Assembly: GCA_024690405.1 (NCBI GenBank)
Contig: JAILCU010000043.1
Coordinates: 1-64,000, forward strand
Reading direction: 5' to 3'
Length of the DNA stretch: 64,000 nt
Source: Bacteroidales bacterium
GTDB taxonomy: Bacteria > Bacteroidota > Bacteroidia > Bacteroidales > Bacteroidaceae
Part shown: positions 56,482 through 64,000 of the stretch, in pieces
Layout of the letters: each line of letters opens with the position of its first letter
Position numbering within the stretch: position 1 is the first letter of the stretch
Translations under genes and position numbers: made by a program
The notes under the pieces: model-generated
What the model was told of the DNA's origin: nothing
Seen by the model: only the letters and a program-made list of their open reading frames with translations
Databases searched by the model: none

Positions 56482-56489
56482 CAAAGATA
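56482..56489 (-). promoter_or_regulatory. -7 box TATCTTTG for the exported regulatory-like protein
   Basis: The reverse strand reads TATCTTTG, 84 bases before ATG 56398. Confidence 0.65.
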
Positions 56490-56575
56490 AGGATAATCGA
56501 TGACAAATAGTATGTAAAGAGGAGAAAAAGAGTGAAAAAACTGGTGTTTTTCTTGTGTAATTCGCCAATTTGTCG

Positions 56576-56583
56576 TACTTTTG
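56576..56583 (+). promoter_or_regulatory. Promoter (TTG, N20, TACTTTTG) for rimP-nusA-infB
   Basis: TACTTTTG at 56576-56583 has TTG at 56553-56555, a spacing of 20 bases. It precedes the rimP ATG by 91 bases. Confidence 0.75.
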
Positions 56584-56674
56584 CAGCGCAAAGAGATGAA
56601 GCGAGGGGCCGTAGGGTTCTTCGCTTCATCTATAAGAAACAACTCATCTATTTTAAATCTGCTAAAAAAGTACA

Positions 56675-57142
56675 ATGATTGATGCTAACAAAGTGAAGTC
56701 ATTGGTTGAACAATGGCTTGACGGCAAAGACTATTTCCTCACAGACTTGACGGTGACGCCTGACGATTGTATCACTGTCGAGATAGATCATGTGGATGGC
56801 GTATGGATTGATGATTGTGTGCAACTCTCCCGCTTTATAGAAGAACATTTGTCGCGCGATGAAGAAGATTATGAGCTGGAGGTGGGCAGTGCAGGATTAG
56901 GACAACCGTTTAAGGTCTTACGTCAATGGCTTAATCATATTGGCAAACAAGTGGAGATCGTCACAGCCGATGGCCGGAAGCTGAAGGGGGAACTGAAAGC
57001 TGCCGATGCCGACCACGTGGTGTTGTCTGTCCGCCAAAAAGTGCAGGTGCCGGGCAAGAAACGCCCTGTAATGCAAGACGTTGAACAGGACTTGGCGATG
57101 AGTGAGGTTAAAAGCGGCAGGTTCCTGCTGGAATTTAAGTGA
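56675..57142 (+). CDS. rimP: Ribosome maturation factor RimP
   Basis: Assembly factor for the 30S subunit. The 155-residue protein has an N-terminal alpha/beta domain with VEIDHVDGVWIDDCVQLSR (residues about 31-49) and the GSAGLGQPF segment near 73-81. A C-terminal Sm-like beta barrel follows (about 85-155). It is first in the conserved rimP-nusA-infB operon, 25 bases before nusA. Confidence 0.94.
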   Translation: MIDANKVKSLVEQWLDGKDYFLTDLTVTPDDCITVEIDHVDGVWIDDCVQLSRFIEEHLSRDEEDYELEVGSAGLGQPFKVLRQWLNHIGKQVEIVTADGRKLKGELKAADADHVVLSVRQKVQVPGKKRPVMQDVEQDLAMSEVKSGRFLLEFK

Positions 57143-57167
57143 TTAAAAACAAGATTAAATATATATC

Positions 57168-58463
57168 ATGGTAAAAAAGCAAACCAACGATCTCATTGAT
57201 ACTTTCAAAGAGTTCAAAGAGACCAAGAACATTGATCGCGCCACTTTGGTGAGCGTGCTTGAAGAGAGTTTTCGTAATGTGATCGCCAAAATGAAGGGGA
57301 CCGATGAGAACTATGACGTCATCGTTAATCCGGACAAGGGCGATTTTGAGATTTATTGCAATCGCACAGTGGTGCCTGATGGCGAAGTGACGGATCCAAA
57401 CATGGAGATCAGCCTGAGTGAGGCACGTCAGATTGCCGACGACTACGAGGTCGGCGAGGATGTCTCCGAGCCTGTGGATTTTTCCCGTTTTGGGCGTCGT
57501 GCTATTTTGACGTTGCGTCAGACATTGGCTTCACGTATCCTCGAATTGGAGCATGATGCGCTCTACAACAAGTATAAGGATATGGTTGGTGATGTTATTT
57601 CGGCAGAGGTCTATCAGGTATGGCACAAGGAAGTGCTTCTGCTCGACGAGGAGGGTAATGAGTTGCTGCTTCCGAAGAACGAGCAGATCCCTGGCGATTT
57701 CTTCCGTAAGGGCGAACCGGCCCGTGCCGTGGTCGCTCGTGTTGACAATTCCACAGGTAATCCCAAGATAATCCTTTCCCGCACGAGCCCCGTGTTTTTG
57801 CAGCGTCTGCTGGAAGCCGAGGTGCCTGAAATAGCAGAGGGCGTTATCTCAATCCGCAAAATTGCTCGCGTTCCAGGCGAACGTGCTAAGATCGCCGTAG
57901 AGAGTTTTGATGATCGTGTAGATCCTGTCGGAGCCTGTGTGGGCGTGCGTGGTAGCCGAGTTCATGGTATAGTCCGCGAACTGAAGGGAGAGAACCTTGA
58001 TGTCATACAGTGGACGGCTAATCCCCAGTTGCTTATTGCCCGTGCATTGGGTCCTGCAGAAATCAATAGTATCAACCTCGACGAGGAGCACAAACATTGC
58101 GAAGTGTATCTCAATCCGGATCAGGTGAGTCTGGCCATTGGTAAGGGCGGTCTGAACATCCGTTTGGCGTCCATGCTTACAGATACGGTAATTGACGTTT
58201 ATCGCGAGTTGCCCGAAGGTGAAGAAGAGGATTTGGAGGATGATATCCATTTGGACGACTTCAAGGATGAAATTGACGAGTGGGTGATTGATGAACTGAA
58301 GAAGAACGGCTGGACGACAGCGCGTGCTGTGCTTGAGGCGCCACGTGAGATGCTTGTGAAGAATGCCGACCTTGAAGAAGAAACTGTCGATGAGATACTG
58401 CGCGTGCTGCGCGCCGAGTTCCCTGAGGACGAAGAAGGGGCTACCGCCTCGGCAGAGAGTTAA
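57168..58463 (+). CDS. nusA: Transcription termination/antitermination protein NusA
   Basis: RNA-polymerase-binding factor of 431 residues. The N-terminal domain (1-125) is followed by an S1 domain (about 130-205: GDVISAEVYQVWHKEVLL), a KH1 domain with PVGACVGVRGSRV near 247-259, a KH2 domain with VSLAIGKGGLNIRLA near 321-335, and an acidic C-terminus containing one helix-hairpin-helix-like region. The order and length fit Bacteroidota NusA. It is co-transcribed with rimP and infB. Confidence 0.97.
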   Translation: MVKKQTNDLIDTFKEFKETKNIDRATLVSVLEESFRNVIAKMKGTDENYDVIVNPDKGDFEIYCNRTVVPDGEVTDPNMEISLSEARQIADDYEVGEDVSEPVDFSRFGRRAILTLRQTLASRILELEHDALYNKYKDMVGDVISAEVYQVWHKEVLLLDEEGNELLLPKNEQIPGDFFRKGEPARAVVARVDNSTGNPKIILSRTSPVFLQRLLEAEVPEIAEGVISIRKIARVPGERAKIAVESFDDRVDPVGACVGVRGSRVHGIVRELKGENLDVIQWTANPQLLIARALGPAEINSINLDEEHKHCEVYLNPDQVSLAIGKGGLNIRLASMLTDTVIDVYRELPEGEEEDLEDDIHLDDFKDEIDEWVIDELKKNGWTTARAVLEAPREMLVKNADLEEETVDEILRVLRAEFPEDEEGATASAES

Positions 58464-58472
58464 AGGTGAAAA

Positions 58473-58517
58473 GTGTAAAGTGCAGGTTCTGTTCACTTTA
58501 CACTTTGCACTTTACAC
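58473..58517. repeat. Inverted repeat in the nusA-infB spacer
   Basis: GTGTAAAGTGCA (58473-58484) is the exact reverse complement of TGCACTTTACAC (58506-58517). Extra CACTTTACAC and TTTTCACTTTTCAC copies lie in the loop and just downstream. It looks like a short dispersed repeat inserted in the operon. A hairpin here could attenuate or process the mRNA. Confidence 0.75.
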
Positions 58518-58565
58518 ACAGAAACGGAGATTCCTCATTTTTCACTTTTCACTAAATAACAGTCT

Positions 58566-61409
58566 ATGCCGATAAGAATAAATAAAGTAACCAAAGAATG
58601 TAGCGTTGGATTACAGACGCTTGTAGATTTTCTCAATAAAAAGGGATTTACCGATGTAGAACCTAACCCCAACGCGACCATTACCGACGAGCAGTATGCG
58701 CTCGTACAAGCCGAATTTAACAAAGATAAAGGTCTGCTTGCTCAGGCTCAGAAGATTTCCACAGCCCGTAAGGCAAAGGAGAAGAAGGAGACCATCGTAC
58801 TCACTGAGGATGATGAGGCACTGCCGTTGACGGAAGTGAAAAAACCGAAGCTGGTGGGTCGTATTAACCTTGACAGCAAGGGGAATCCTATTGCTGAGAA
58901 ACCTGTGGAGAAACCTTCTGAAATAGTGCCGAAGGAACCTTTGGCAGAACAACCGAAGATGGCGCCTGTTGAAATTCCAGCAGAGGAACCCGTGAATGTG
59001 CCGGAGCAAAAGCCTTCTGAGTTGATGCTGGAAGAGGGGCCTGAAGTCAGCGGAAATGCTGCTCAGTCGGAAAAGAGTCTTCTTGAAGGTGGAACCTCTG
59101 AGATTCTTGAAAACAAAACAGATATACATGTTAAGAATAAAAAGAGTTTGGAACTGGAAGAGGTTGATGGCGTATATCGTGTGAAAGGTCCGGCTGAACC
59201 TCCACTTTCCCTCAATATAAAAGGGCATATAGATCTGGATTCTCTCAATCAGACTACGCGGCCTCCGCGTGCAAAGAAACGCAAGAAGGGCGCGAATGTC
59301 AATGGCGCACAAGGTGCGGGTCCGGTGAAGAAGAAAGGCGAACGCGTGGATATCAGTGCTGAAGCAGCCAAGCAAAACCATGGCGGCAACCAGCCTAAGA
59401 AGAATAAGGGCGGCAACCAGCAGCAGGCTCAGCCCAACAGGGGTGAAGGCAAGCGTCGCAAGAAGAACCAGCCCAAGGAGGTTATCATCACGCCCGAACA
59501 GAGCGAGGAAGAAGTTGCCAAGCAGGTTCGCGAGACTTTGGCACGACTCACTGCCGGCAAGAACAAGGCGCTGGGCAAGGGTGCCAAGTACCGCCGCGAG
59601 AAGCGCGAGAACATCCGTGCCGGTCTCGAGCACGAACTCGAGGAACAGGAGAAGGAGTCAAAGATCCTCAAACTCACGGAATTCGTTACCGCCAACGAGT
59701 TGGCATCGATGATGAACATCCCGGTGACACAGGTCATCGGTACCTGTATGAGCCTCGGTGTGATGGTGAGTATCAACCAGCGCATGGACAAGGAGACCAT
59801 CGATCTGGTGGCCGACGAGTTCGGCTTTGAGACGGAATATGTCAGTGCCGATGTGAGCGAAGCCATCAACGAGGATGTCGACGATGAGGCCGATCTCGAA
59901 CCCCGCGCCCCGATTGTCACCGTCATGGGTCATGTTGACCATGGTAAGACGTCGCTCCTCGACTATATTCGCAAGACGAATGTCATTGCCGGTGAGGCCG
60001 GTGGCATTACGCAGCACATTGGTGCTTACAACGTGAAACTCGACGACGGCCGTCATATCACTTTCCTCGATACCCCTGGTCATGAGGCGTTCACCGCCAT
60101 GCGTGCCCGTGGTGCACAGGTCACCGATATCGCCATCATCATCATTGCCGCCGACGACGATATCATGCCGCAGACAAAGGAGGCTATCAATCATGCCGTG
60201 GCTGCCGGTGTGCCTATCGTCTTTGCCATCAACAAGATTGATAAACCGGCCGCCAATCCCGAGAAGATTAAGGAACACCTCGCTCAGATGAACTTCCTCG
60301 TGGAGGATTGGGGCGGTAAGTACCAGAGTCAGGACATCAGTGCCAAGAAGGGTATCGGTGTGCCCGAACTCATGGAGAAAGTGCTGCTCGAGGCCGAGAT
60401 GCTCGATTTGAAGGCTAATCCGCACCGCAAGGCCACGGGTTCGATTATCGAGTCGTCGCTCGACAAGGGCCGCGGCTATGTCGCTACGCTCCTGTGCTCC
60501 AATGGTACGCTCAAGATGGGCGACATCCTCTTGGCAGGCACCAACTACGGACGTATCAAGGCGATGTTCAACGAACGCGGACAGCGTATCAAGGAGATTG
60601 GTCCGGCACAGGCCGCCACCATTCTTGGCTTGAACGGTGCCCCGCAGGCCGGTGACACGTTCCATGTGATGGACACCGATCAGGAGGCCCGTGAGATTGC
60701 TTCGAAGCGCGAGCAACTGCAGCGCGAACAGGGCATTCGCACCCAACACCACCTTACCCTCGACGAGATCGGACGCCGTATCGAACAAGGTGGCTTCCAG
60801 GAACTCAACGTCATCGTCAAGGGCGATGTCGACGGCTCCATCGAGGCGCTCAGCGATTCGCTCATCAAACTCTCTACGGAGAAGATTGCCGTCAATGTCA
60901 TCCACAAGGCGGTGGGTCAGATCAGCGAGAACGATGTCTCTCTGGCTGCTGCATCCGATGCCATCATCGTGGCCTTCCAGGTGCGTCCTTCGGCTCAGGC
61001 CCGCAAGGCCGCCGAGCAGCAGGGCGTGGAGATCCGCACCTACAGCATCATCTACGATGCCATCGAAGAGGTGAAGGAAGCCATGGAGGGTATGCTCGCT
61101 CCCGAACTCAAGGAAGAGATTACCGCACAACTTGAGGTACGTCAGGTATTCCATATCTCCAAGGTCGGTACCGTGGCCGGTGCCTATGTCGTCGACGGCA
61201 AGGTCAGTCGCAACAACAAGGCACGCATCATCCGCGATGGTATCGTTATCCACACGGGACAGATCGATGCCCTCAAACGCTTCAAGGACGATGTCAAGGA
61301 GGTCAACACCAACTTCGAGTGCGGTATCTCCCTCGTCAACTACAGCGATATCCGCGAAGGCGACACCATTGAAACCTTCCAGGAGATTGAAGTCAAGGCA
61401 AAACTTTGA
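58566..61409 (+). CDS. infB: Translation initiation factor IF-2
   Basis: GTPase that places initiator tRNA on the ribosome. The 947-residue protein has an IF2_N-like helical start (residues 1-55), a long charged, low-complexity linker (about 60-350, rich in Lys, Glu and Pro, ending in a basic RRKKNQPKE part), a second IF2_N domain (about 370-425), and the G domain with GHVDHGKTS near 455-463, DTPGHEA and NKID. Domains II-IV follow to VKAKL. The linker is longer than in E. coli but usual for Bacteroidota. Downstream is a strongly structured spacer. Confidence 0.97.
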   Translation: MPIRINKVTKECSVGLQTLVDFLNKKGFTDVEPNPNATITDEQYALVQAEFNKDKGLLAQAQKISTARKAKEKKETIVLTEDDEALPLTEVKKPKLVGRINLDSKGNPIAEKPVEKPSEIVPKEPLAEQPKMAPVEIPAEEPVNVPEQKPSELMLEEGPEVSGNAAQSEKSLLEGGTSEILENKTDIHVKNKKSLELEEVDGVYRVKGPAEPPLSLNIKGHIDLDSLNQTTRPPRAKKRKKGANVNGAQGAGPVKKKGERVDISAEAAKQNHGGNQPKKNKGGNQQQAQPNRGEGKRRKKNQPKEVIITPEQSEEEVAKQVRETLARLTAGKNKALGKGAKYRREKRENIRAGLEHELEEQEKESKILKLTEFVTANELASMMNIPVTQVIGTCMSLGVMVSINQRMDKETIDLVADEFGFETEYVSADVSEAINEDVDDEADLEPRAPIVTVMGHVDHGKTSLLDYIRKTNVIAGEAGGITQHIGAYNVKLDDGRHITFLDTPGHEAFTAMRARGAQVTDIAIIIIAADDDIMPQTKEAINHAVAAGVPIVFAINKIDKPAANPEKIKEHLAQMNFLVEDWGGKYQSQDISAKKGIGVPELMEKVLLEAEMLDLKANPHRKATGSIIESSLDKGRGYVATLLCSNGTLKMGDILLAGTNYGRIKAMFNERGQRIKEIGPAQAATILGLNGAPQAGDTFHVMDTDQEAREIASKREQLQREQGIRTQHHLTLDEIGRRIEQGGFQELNVIVKGDVDGSIEALSDSLIKLSTEKIAVNVIHKAVGQISENDVSLAAASDAIIVAFQVRPSAQARKAAEQQGVEIRTYSIIYDAIEEVKEAMEGMLAPELKEEITAQLEVRQVFHISKVGTVAGAYVVDGKVSRNNKARIIRDGIVIHTGQIDALKRFKDDVKEVNTNFECGISLVNYSDIREGDTIETFQEIEVKAKL

Positions 61410-61439
61410 TTTATATTAAAGTACAAAAAGCCTGGCAGA

Positions 61440-61492
61440 GGCCCCACCGCCCGAACTCGGGCCGTGGTGTCCTCGCTTTTTAGCGAGGGGCC
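61440..61492 (+). other. Compact three-way-junction RNA structure after infB
   Basis: Three stems can form at once. An outer GGCC (61440-61443) pairs with GGCC (61489-61492). An arm CCAC (61444-61447)/GTGG (61464-61467) is topped by GCCCG (61449-61453)/CGGGC (61458-61462). A second arm is CCTCGC (61471-61476)/GCGAGG (61483-61488). It lies 30 bases after the infB stop and is GC-rich, unlike the flanks. It may be a terminator-like or processing element; no long T run follows. Confidence 0.55.
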
Positions 61493-61540
61493 GTTTCTTT
61501 CTCCTCGGGCTCATGTTTAATCTTTCAATATCATCATATT

Positions 61541-62041
61541 TTGAACGGTTTTGATATACTATTCCTCATCGTGCTTGCCGTGGGCGCATGGAAAGGATGG
61601 TCCAACGGCCTGCTGAAAGAGGTGCTCGGACTCATCGGCGTTTTCGTCGGTCTCTATGTCGCTTACTTGCTCTACGAACAGGTGGGTTATCAGTTGGCGC
61701 CGCAGATTGGTTGTTCGCCTACCATCGCTAACATCATCGCTTTCGCCTTGATATGGATTGGTGTCCCTCTTCTCTTGGGCTTGCTGGGCTCTTTGCTCAC
61801 CAAAGTCCTCGAATGGGCAGGTCTCGATAGTGTCAACAACTTGGGCGGTGCGCTCATCAGCGTCATCAAGTATGCCATTATTCTGGGTGCTTTCTGCAAC
61901 GTGCTGGCCATTACACGCCTCATACCCGAGCAGTCACAGCAGAACTCCTTCCTCTTTGAGCCCCTAAAACGCACGACTTCCATCGCTTTCGACTTGGCCA
62001 AGAGCCAGTGGAAAAATGCTAAAGAGCGTACCGATGACTGA
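61541..62041 (+). CDS. cvpA: CvpA family membrane protein
   Basis: A 166-residue inner-membrane protein of the CvpA family (named for colicin V production; its true role is probably in envelope homeostasis). Four hydrophobic spans are evident, starting [16 protein letters not shown] and including [18 protein letters not shown]. The family-typical N-terminal GFxxG pattern is relaxed ([12 protein letters not shown]). No in-frame ATG is available; TTG 61541 is the likely start. The stop overlaps the sufB start region. Confidence 0.88.
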   Translation: MNGFDILFLIVLAVGAWKGWSNGLLKEVLGLIGVFVGLYVAYLLYEQVGYQLAPQIGCSPTIANIIAFALIWIGVPLLLGLLGSLLTKVLEWAGLDSVNNLGGALISVIKYAIILGAFCNVLAITRLIPEQSQQNSFLFEPLKRTTSIAFDLAKSQWKNAKERTDD

Positions 62042-63515
62042 CATGAACAACACGCCTCAACCCGCCGAGCAGCAGAATGCTTTTGTGCGCTCGGTCGTGG
62101 ATAAGAAATATGAATACGGTTTCACCACCGACGTCGAGACGGAGGTTATTGAGCGTGGTCTCACCGAAGATACCGTGCGCCTCATCTCTGCCAAGAAAGG
62201 TGAACCGGACTGGCTCCTGGAGTTCCGACTCAAAGCCTTCCGCTACTGGCAGACGCAGCAGCAGCCTTCATGGGGACATCTGCAGATGCCTGAGATTGAC
62301 TATCAGGATATCTCTTATTATGCCGACCCCACTAAAAAGAAGAAGGACGGTCCAAAGAATCTGGATGAAATAGACCCTGAACTCATGAAGACGTTCGACA
62401 AGTTGGGCATTCCCCTCGAAGAACGTCTCGCCCTCAGTGGCACCGCTGTCGATGCCGTCATGGACAGCGTCAGCGTCAAGACCACCTTCAGCGAGAAACT
62501 GGCGGAGAAAGGGATTATCTTCTGCTCCATCAGCGAGGCCGTGAGGTCGCATCCCGACCTCGTCCGTAAGTATCTCGGCACCGTTGTGCCGTATCGCGAC
62601 AACTTCTTTGCCGCCCTCAACAGCGCCGTCTTCTCCGATGGTTCATTTGTGTATATCCCCAAGGGCGTTCGCTGCCCGATGGAACTCTCTACATATTTCC
62701 GCATCAACGCGCAGGGCACGGGACAGTTCGAACGCACGCTCATCGTGGCCGACGAGGATGCTTATGTGAGTTATCTCGAGGGGTGCACCGCGCCTATGCG
62801 CGACGAGAATCAACTGCATGCTGCCATCGTAGAGATTGTGGTGGAGAACCGTGCCGAGGTGAAATATTCCACCGTCCAAAACTGGTATCCGGGCGACAAG
62901 GATGGCAAGGGGGGCGTGCTCAACCTCGTCACCAAGCGCGGACTGCTCCGTGGTGTCAACAGCAAACTCTCGTGGACGCAGGTCGAGACGGGCAGCGCTA
63001 TTACCTGGAAATATCCTTCCTGTGTCCTCGCCGGTGAGGGCTCTCAGGCGGAGTTCTACAGCGTTGCCGTCACCAATAACTTCCAGCAAGCCGACACGGG
63101 AACCAAGATGATACACTTGGCACCGCACACCAGTTCCACCATCATCTCCAAAGGCATCAGTGCCGGACGCTCACAGAATTCCTATCGCGGTCTCGTGCGC
63201 GTTGCACCGAAAGCGGAGGGCGCCCGCAACTATAGTTCCTGCGACAGCCTTCTGCTCAGTTCCACCTGTGGCGCTCACACTTTCCCTTATATGGACGTCC
63301 AGAATCCCTCCGCCGTTATCGAGCACGAAGCCACGACTTCCAAGATTTCCGAGGACCAACTCTTCTACTGCCAGCAGCGCGGTATCCCTCAGGAAGAAGC
63401 CGTCGGCCTTATTGTCAACGGCTATGCCAAGGATGTCCTCAACAAACTTCCTATGGAGTTTGCCGTTGAAGCCCAGAAACTCCTCTCCGTATCCCTCGAA
63501 GGAACGGTAGGGTAG
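62034..63515 (+). CDS. sufB: Fe-S cluster assembly scaffold SufB
   Basis: Core scaffold of the SUF iron-sulfur cluster machinery, acting with SufC ATPase and SufD. The 493-residue protein has [15 protein letters not shown] (near 213-227), the beta-helix core ([16 protein letters not shown] near 278) and the conserved C-terminal Cys-containing segment [17 protein letters not shown] (near 405-421), then [23 protein letters not shown] 62034 overlaps cvpA; ATG 62043 is an equally good start. sufC, normally the next gene, is absent; purE lies downstream instead. Confidence 0.95.
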   Translation: MTDMNNTPQPAEQQNAFVRSVVDKKYEYGFTTDVETEVIERGLTEDTVRLISAKKGEPDWLLEFRLKAFRYWQTQQQPSWGHLQMPEIDYQDISYYADPTKKKKDGPKNLDEIDPELMKTFDKLGIPLEERLALSGTAVDAVMDSVSVKTTFSEKLAEKGIIFCSISEAVRSHPDLVRKYLGTVVPYRDNFFAALNSAVFSDGSFVYIPKGVRCPMELSTYFRINAQGTGQFERTLIVADEDAYVSYLEGCTAPMRDENQLHAAIVEIVVENRAEVKYSTVQNWYPGDKDGKGGVLNLVTKRGLLRGVNSKLSWTQVETGSAITWKYPSCVLAGEGSQAEFYSVAVTNNFQQADTGTKMIHLAPHTSSTIISKGISAGRSQNSYRGLVRVAPKAEGARNYSSCDSLLLSSTCGAHTFPYMDVQNPSAVIEHEATTSKISEDQLFYCQQRGIPQEEAVGLIVNGYAKDVLNKLPMEFAVEAQKLLSVSLEGTVG

Positions 63516-63676
63516 TGTATCGGTGGCCGTTCTCTTCCACGGCATTCTCTCCCAAGGCGTTTCCTCCCAAGGTTCTCTCTCCCAAATATATATAAATAGT
63601 CTATCAATTTCATTATCAATAACCTTACCCCCTCCCCCTCTCCCCTCTAATAGTAACGTAGCCCCCTCGGGGGCCG

Positions 63677-63714
63677 AATGGGGGGCCAGCCCACTAATGG
63701 GGGGCCAGCCCACT
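63677..63714. repeat. Tandem 19-bp duplication in the sufB-purE gap
   Basis: The 19-base unit AATGGGGGGCCAGCCCACT occurs twice in tandem (63677-63695, 63696-63714), followed by a third AATG. Just upstream GCCCCCTCGGGGGC (63661-63674, one base overlapping) forms a tight GC hairpin. The 221-base gap contains no gene. This GC-rich motif stands out from neighbouring T/C-rich DNA. Confidence 0.8.
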
Positions 63715-63736
63715 AATGTTTTTCTCCTTTTCTATT

Positions 63737-64000
63737 ATGTTACCTCTCGTTTCCATCATCATGGGTAGCACCAGCGACCTTCCTGTCATGGAGAAGGCTG
63801 CGAAGTTCTTGGATGAACTCCAGGTGCCGTTTGAAATGAATGCGCTTTCCGCCCATCGCACGCCGGCTGAAGTCGAGTCCTTTGCGCGTGAGGCAGAAGG
63901 TCGCGGCTTGAAAGTGATCATTGCCGCTGCAGGTATGGCCGCAGCCCTGCCTGGCGTGATTGCGGCTAACACCACGTTACCTGTCATCGGCGTTCCCATC
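63737..64000 (+). CDS. purE: N5-carboxyaminoimidazole ribonucleotide mutase, 5' part
   Basis: Purine-biosynthesis mutase (N5-CAIR to CAIR). The window holds the first 88 codons, open to the right edge. The product begins [20 protein letters not shown], the PurE signature (GSxSD). It has the catalytic [13 protein letters not shown] near residues 37-49, [17 protein letters not shown] near 63-79 and PVIGVPI at the edge. The full protein would be about 165 residues. The start is ATG 63737. Confidence 0.95.
   Translation, partial: MLPLVSIIMGSTSDLPVMEKAAKFLDELQVPFEMNALSAHRTPAEVESFAREAEGRGLKVIIAAAGMAAALPGVIAANTTLPVIGVPI

Noticed and set aside
59658-61253. 531-codon reverse-strand frame within infB
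   Set aside because: It is the antisense shadow of a strongly biased coding sequence. The forward frame has complete IF-2 motifs; the reverse translation is composition-biased and matches no family I recognise.

Overview
The window is a near-contiguous chromosomal segment of a Bacteroidales bacterium, most likely Prevotellaceae. Three observations support this. (1) At least twenty promoters carry the Bacteroidota -7 box TAnnTTTG. (2) Several families are typical of the phylum: DUF3109, DUF2851, DUF3098, DUF4271, a 485-residue LepB, a carboxypeptidase-regulatory-like exported protein, a DUF4369-type thioredoxin-fold lipoprotein, and a C-terminal tail of the form 'DLSGRQVVKPQKGIYIVRGK'. (3) The order rimP-nusA-infB-cvpA-sufB is the Bacteroidales order. 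Genus cannot be settled from the sequence alone. I see no prophage, integrase, transposase, plasmid gene or CRISPR array.

Layout. 0-4 kb: tRNA-Met, GDP-mannose synthesis (manC), uracil-DNA glycosylase, a DUF3109 protein, then about 0.9 kb of repeat-filled non-coding DNA. 4-12 kb: a reverse-strand unit (acyl-CoA ligase, RF2, a 46-residue membrane protein, a CYTH phosphatase-like protein) diverging from an ornithine deacetylase, ispG and cysS. 12-22 kb: gyrB, rpsT/tRNA-Glu, recO, an S41 protease, coaD, parE and a GNAT-like protein. 22-32 kb: lepB/dapB, DUF2851, dprA, HIT, greA, a redox-dead thioredoxin-fold lipoprotein, a second S41 protease and a PfkB kinase. 32-43 kb: two tRNA-Asn, a DEAD-box helicase, miaB, ftsX, then a tight run DUF3098-uppP-truB-queA-folK-ychF, and lgt. 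43-54 kb: rpoN, a PAP2-like membrane protein, a 1,492-residue secreted glycosidase, a SAM-II-like riboswitch in front of metK, a LOG-family nucleosidase, DUF4271, hemD, rnpA and yidD. 55-64 kb: an exported carboxypeptidase-regulatory-like protein diverging from rimP-nusA-infB-cvpA-sufB, then the start of purE, which runs off the right edge.

Most of the content is housekeeping: translation, tRNA modification, DNA topology, envelope lipid and lipoprotein processing, cofactors. The accessory signal is the large glycosidase. It appears to fuse a GH123-type beta-N-acetylgalactosaminidase to a GH33-type sialidase, which suggests host glycans carrying adjacent GalNAc and sialic acid, such as the Sda/Cad or GM2 epitope.

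Other unusual signals: one family of 22-bp tandem repeats at three separate intergenic sites; an 8-bp tandem array ending six bases before the lepB start; low-complexity insertions in RnpA, TruB and the DEAD-box helicase; an IspG that has the long-type barrel but lacks the usual inserted domain; and sufB separated from sufC at the right end.
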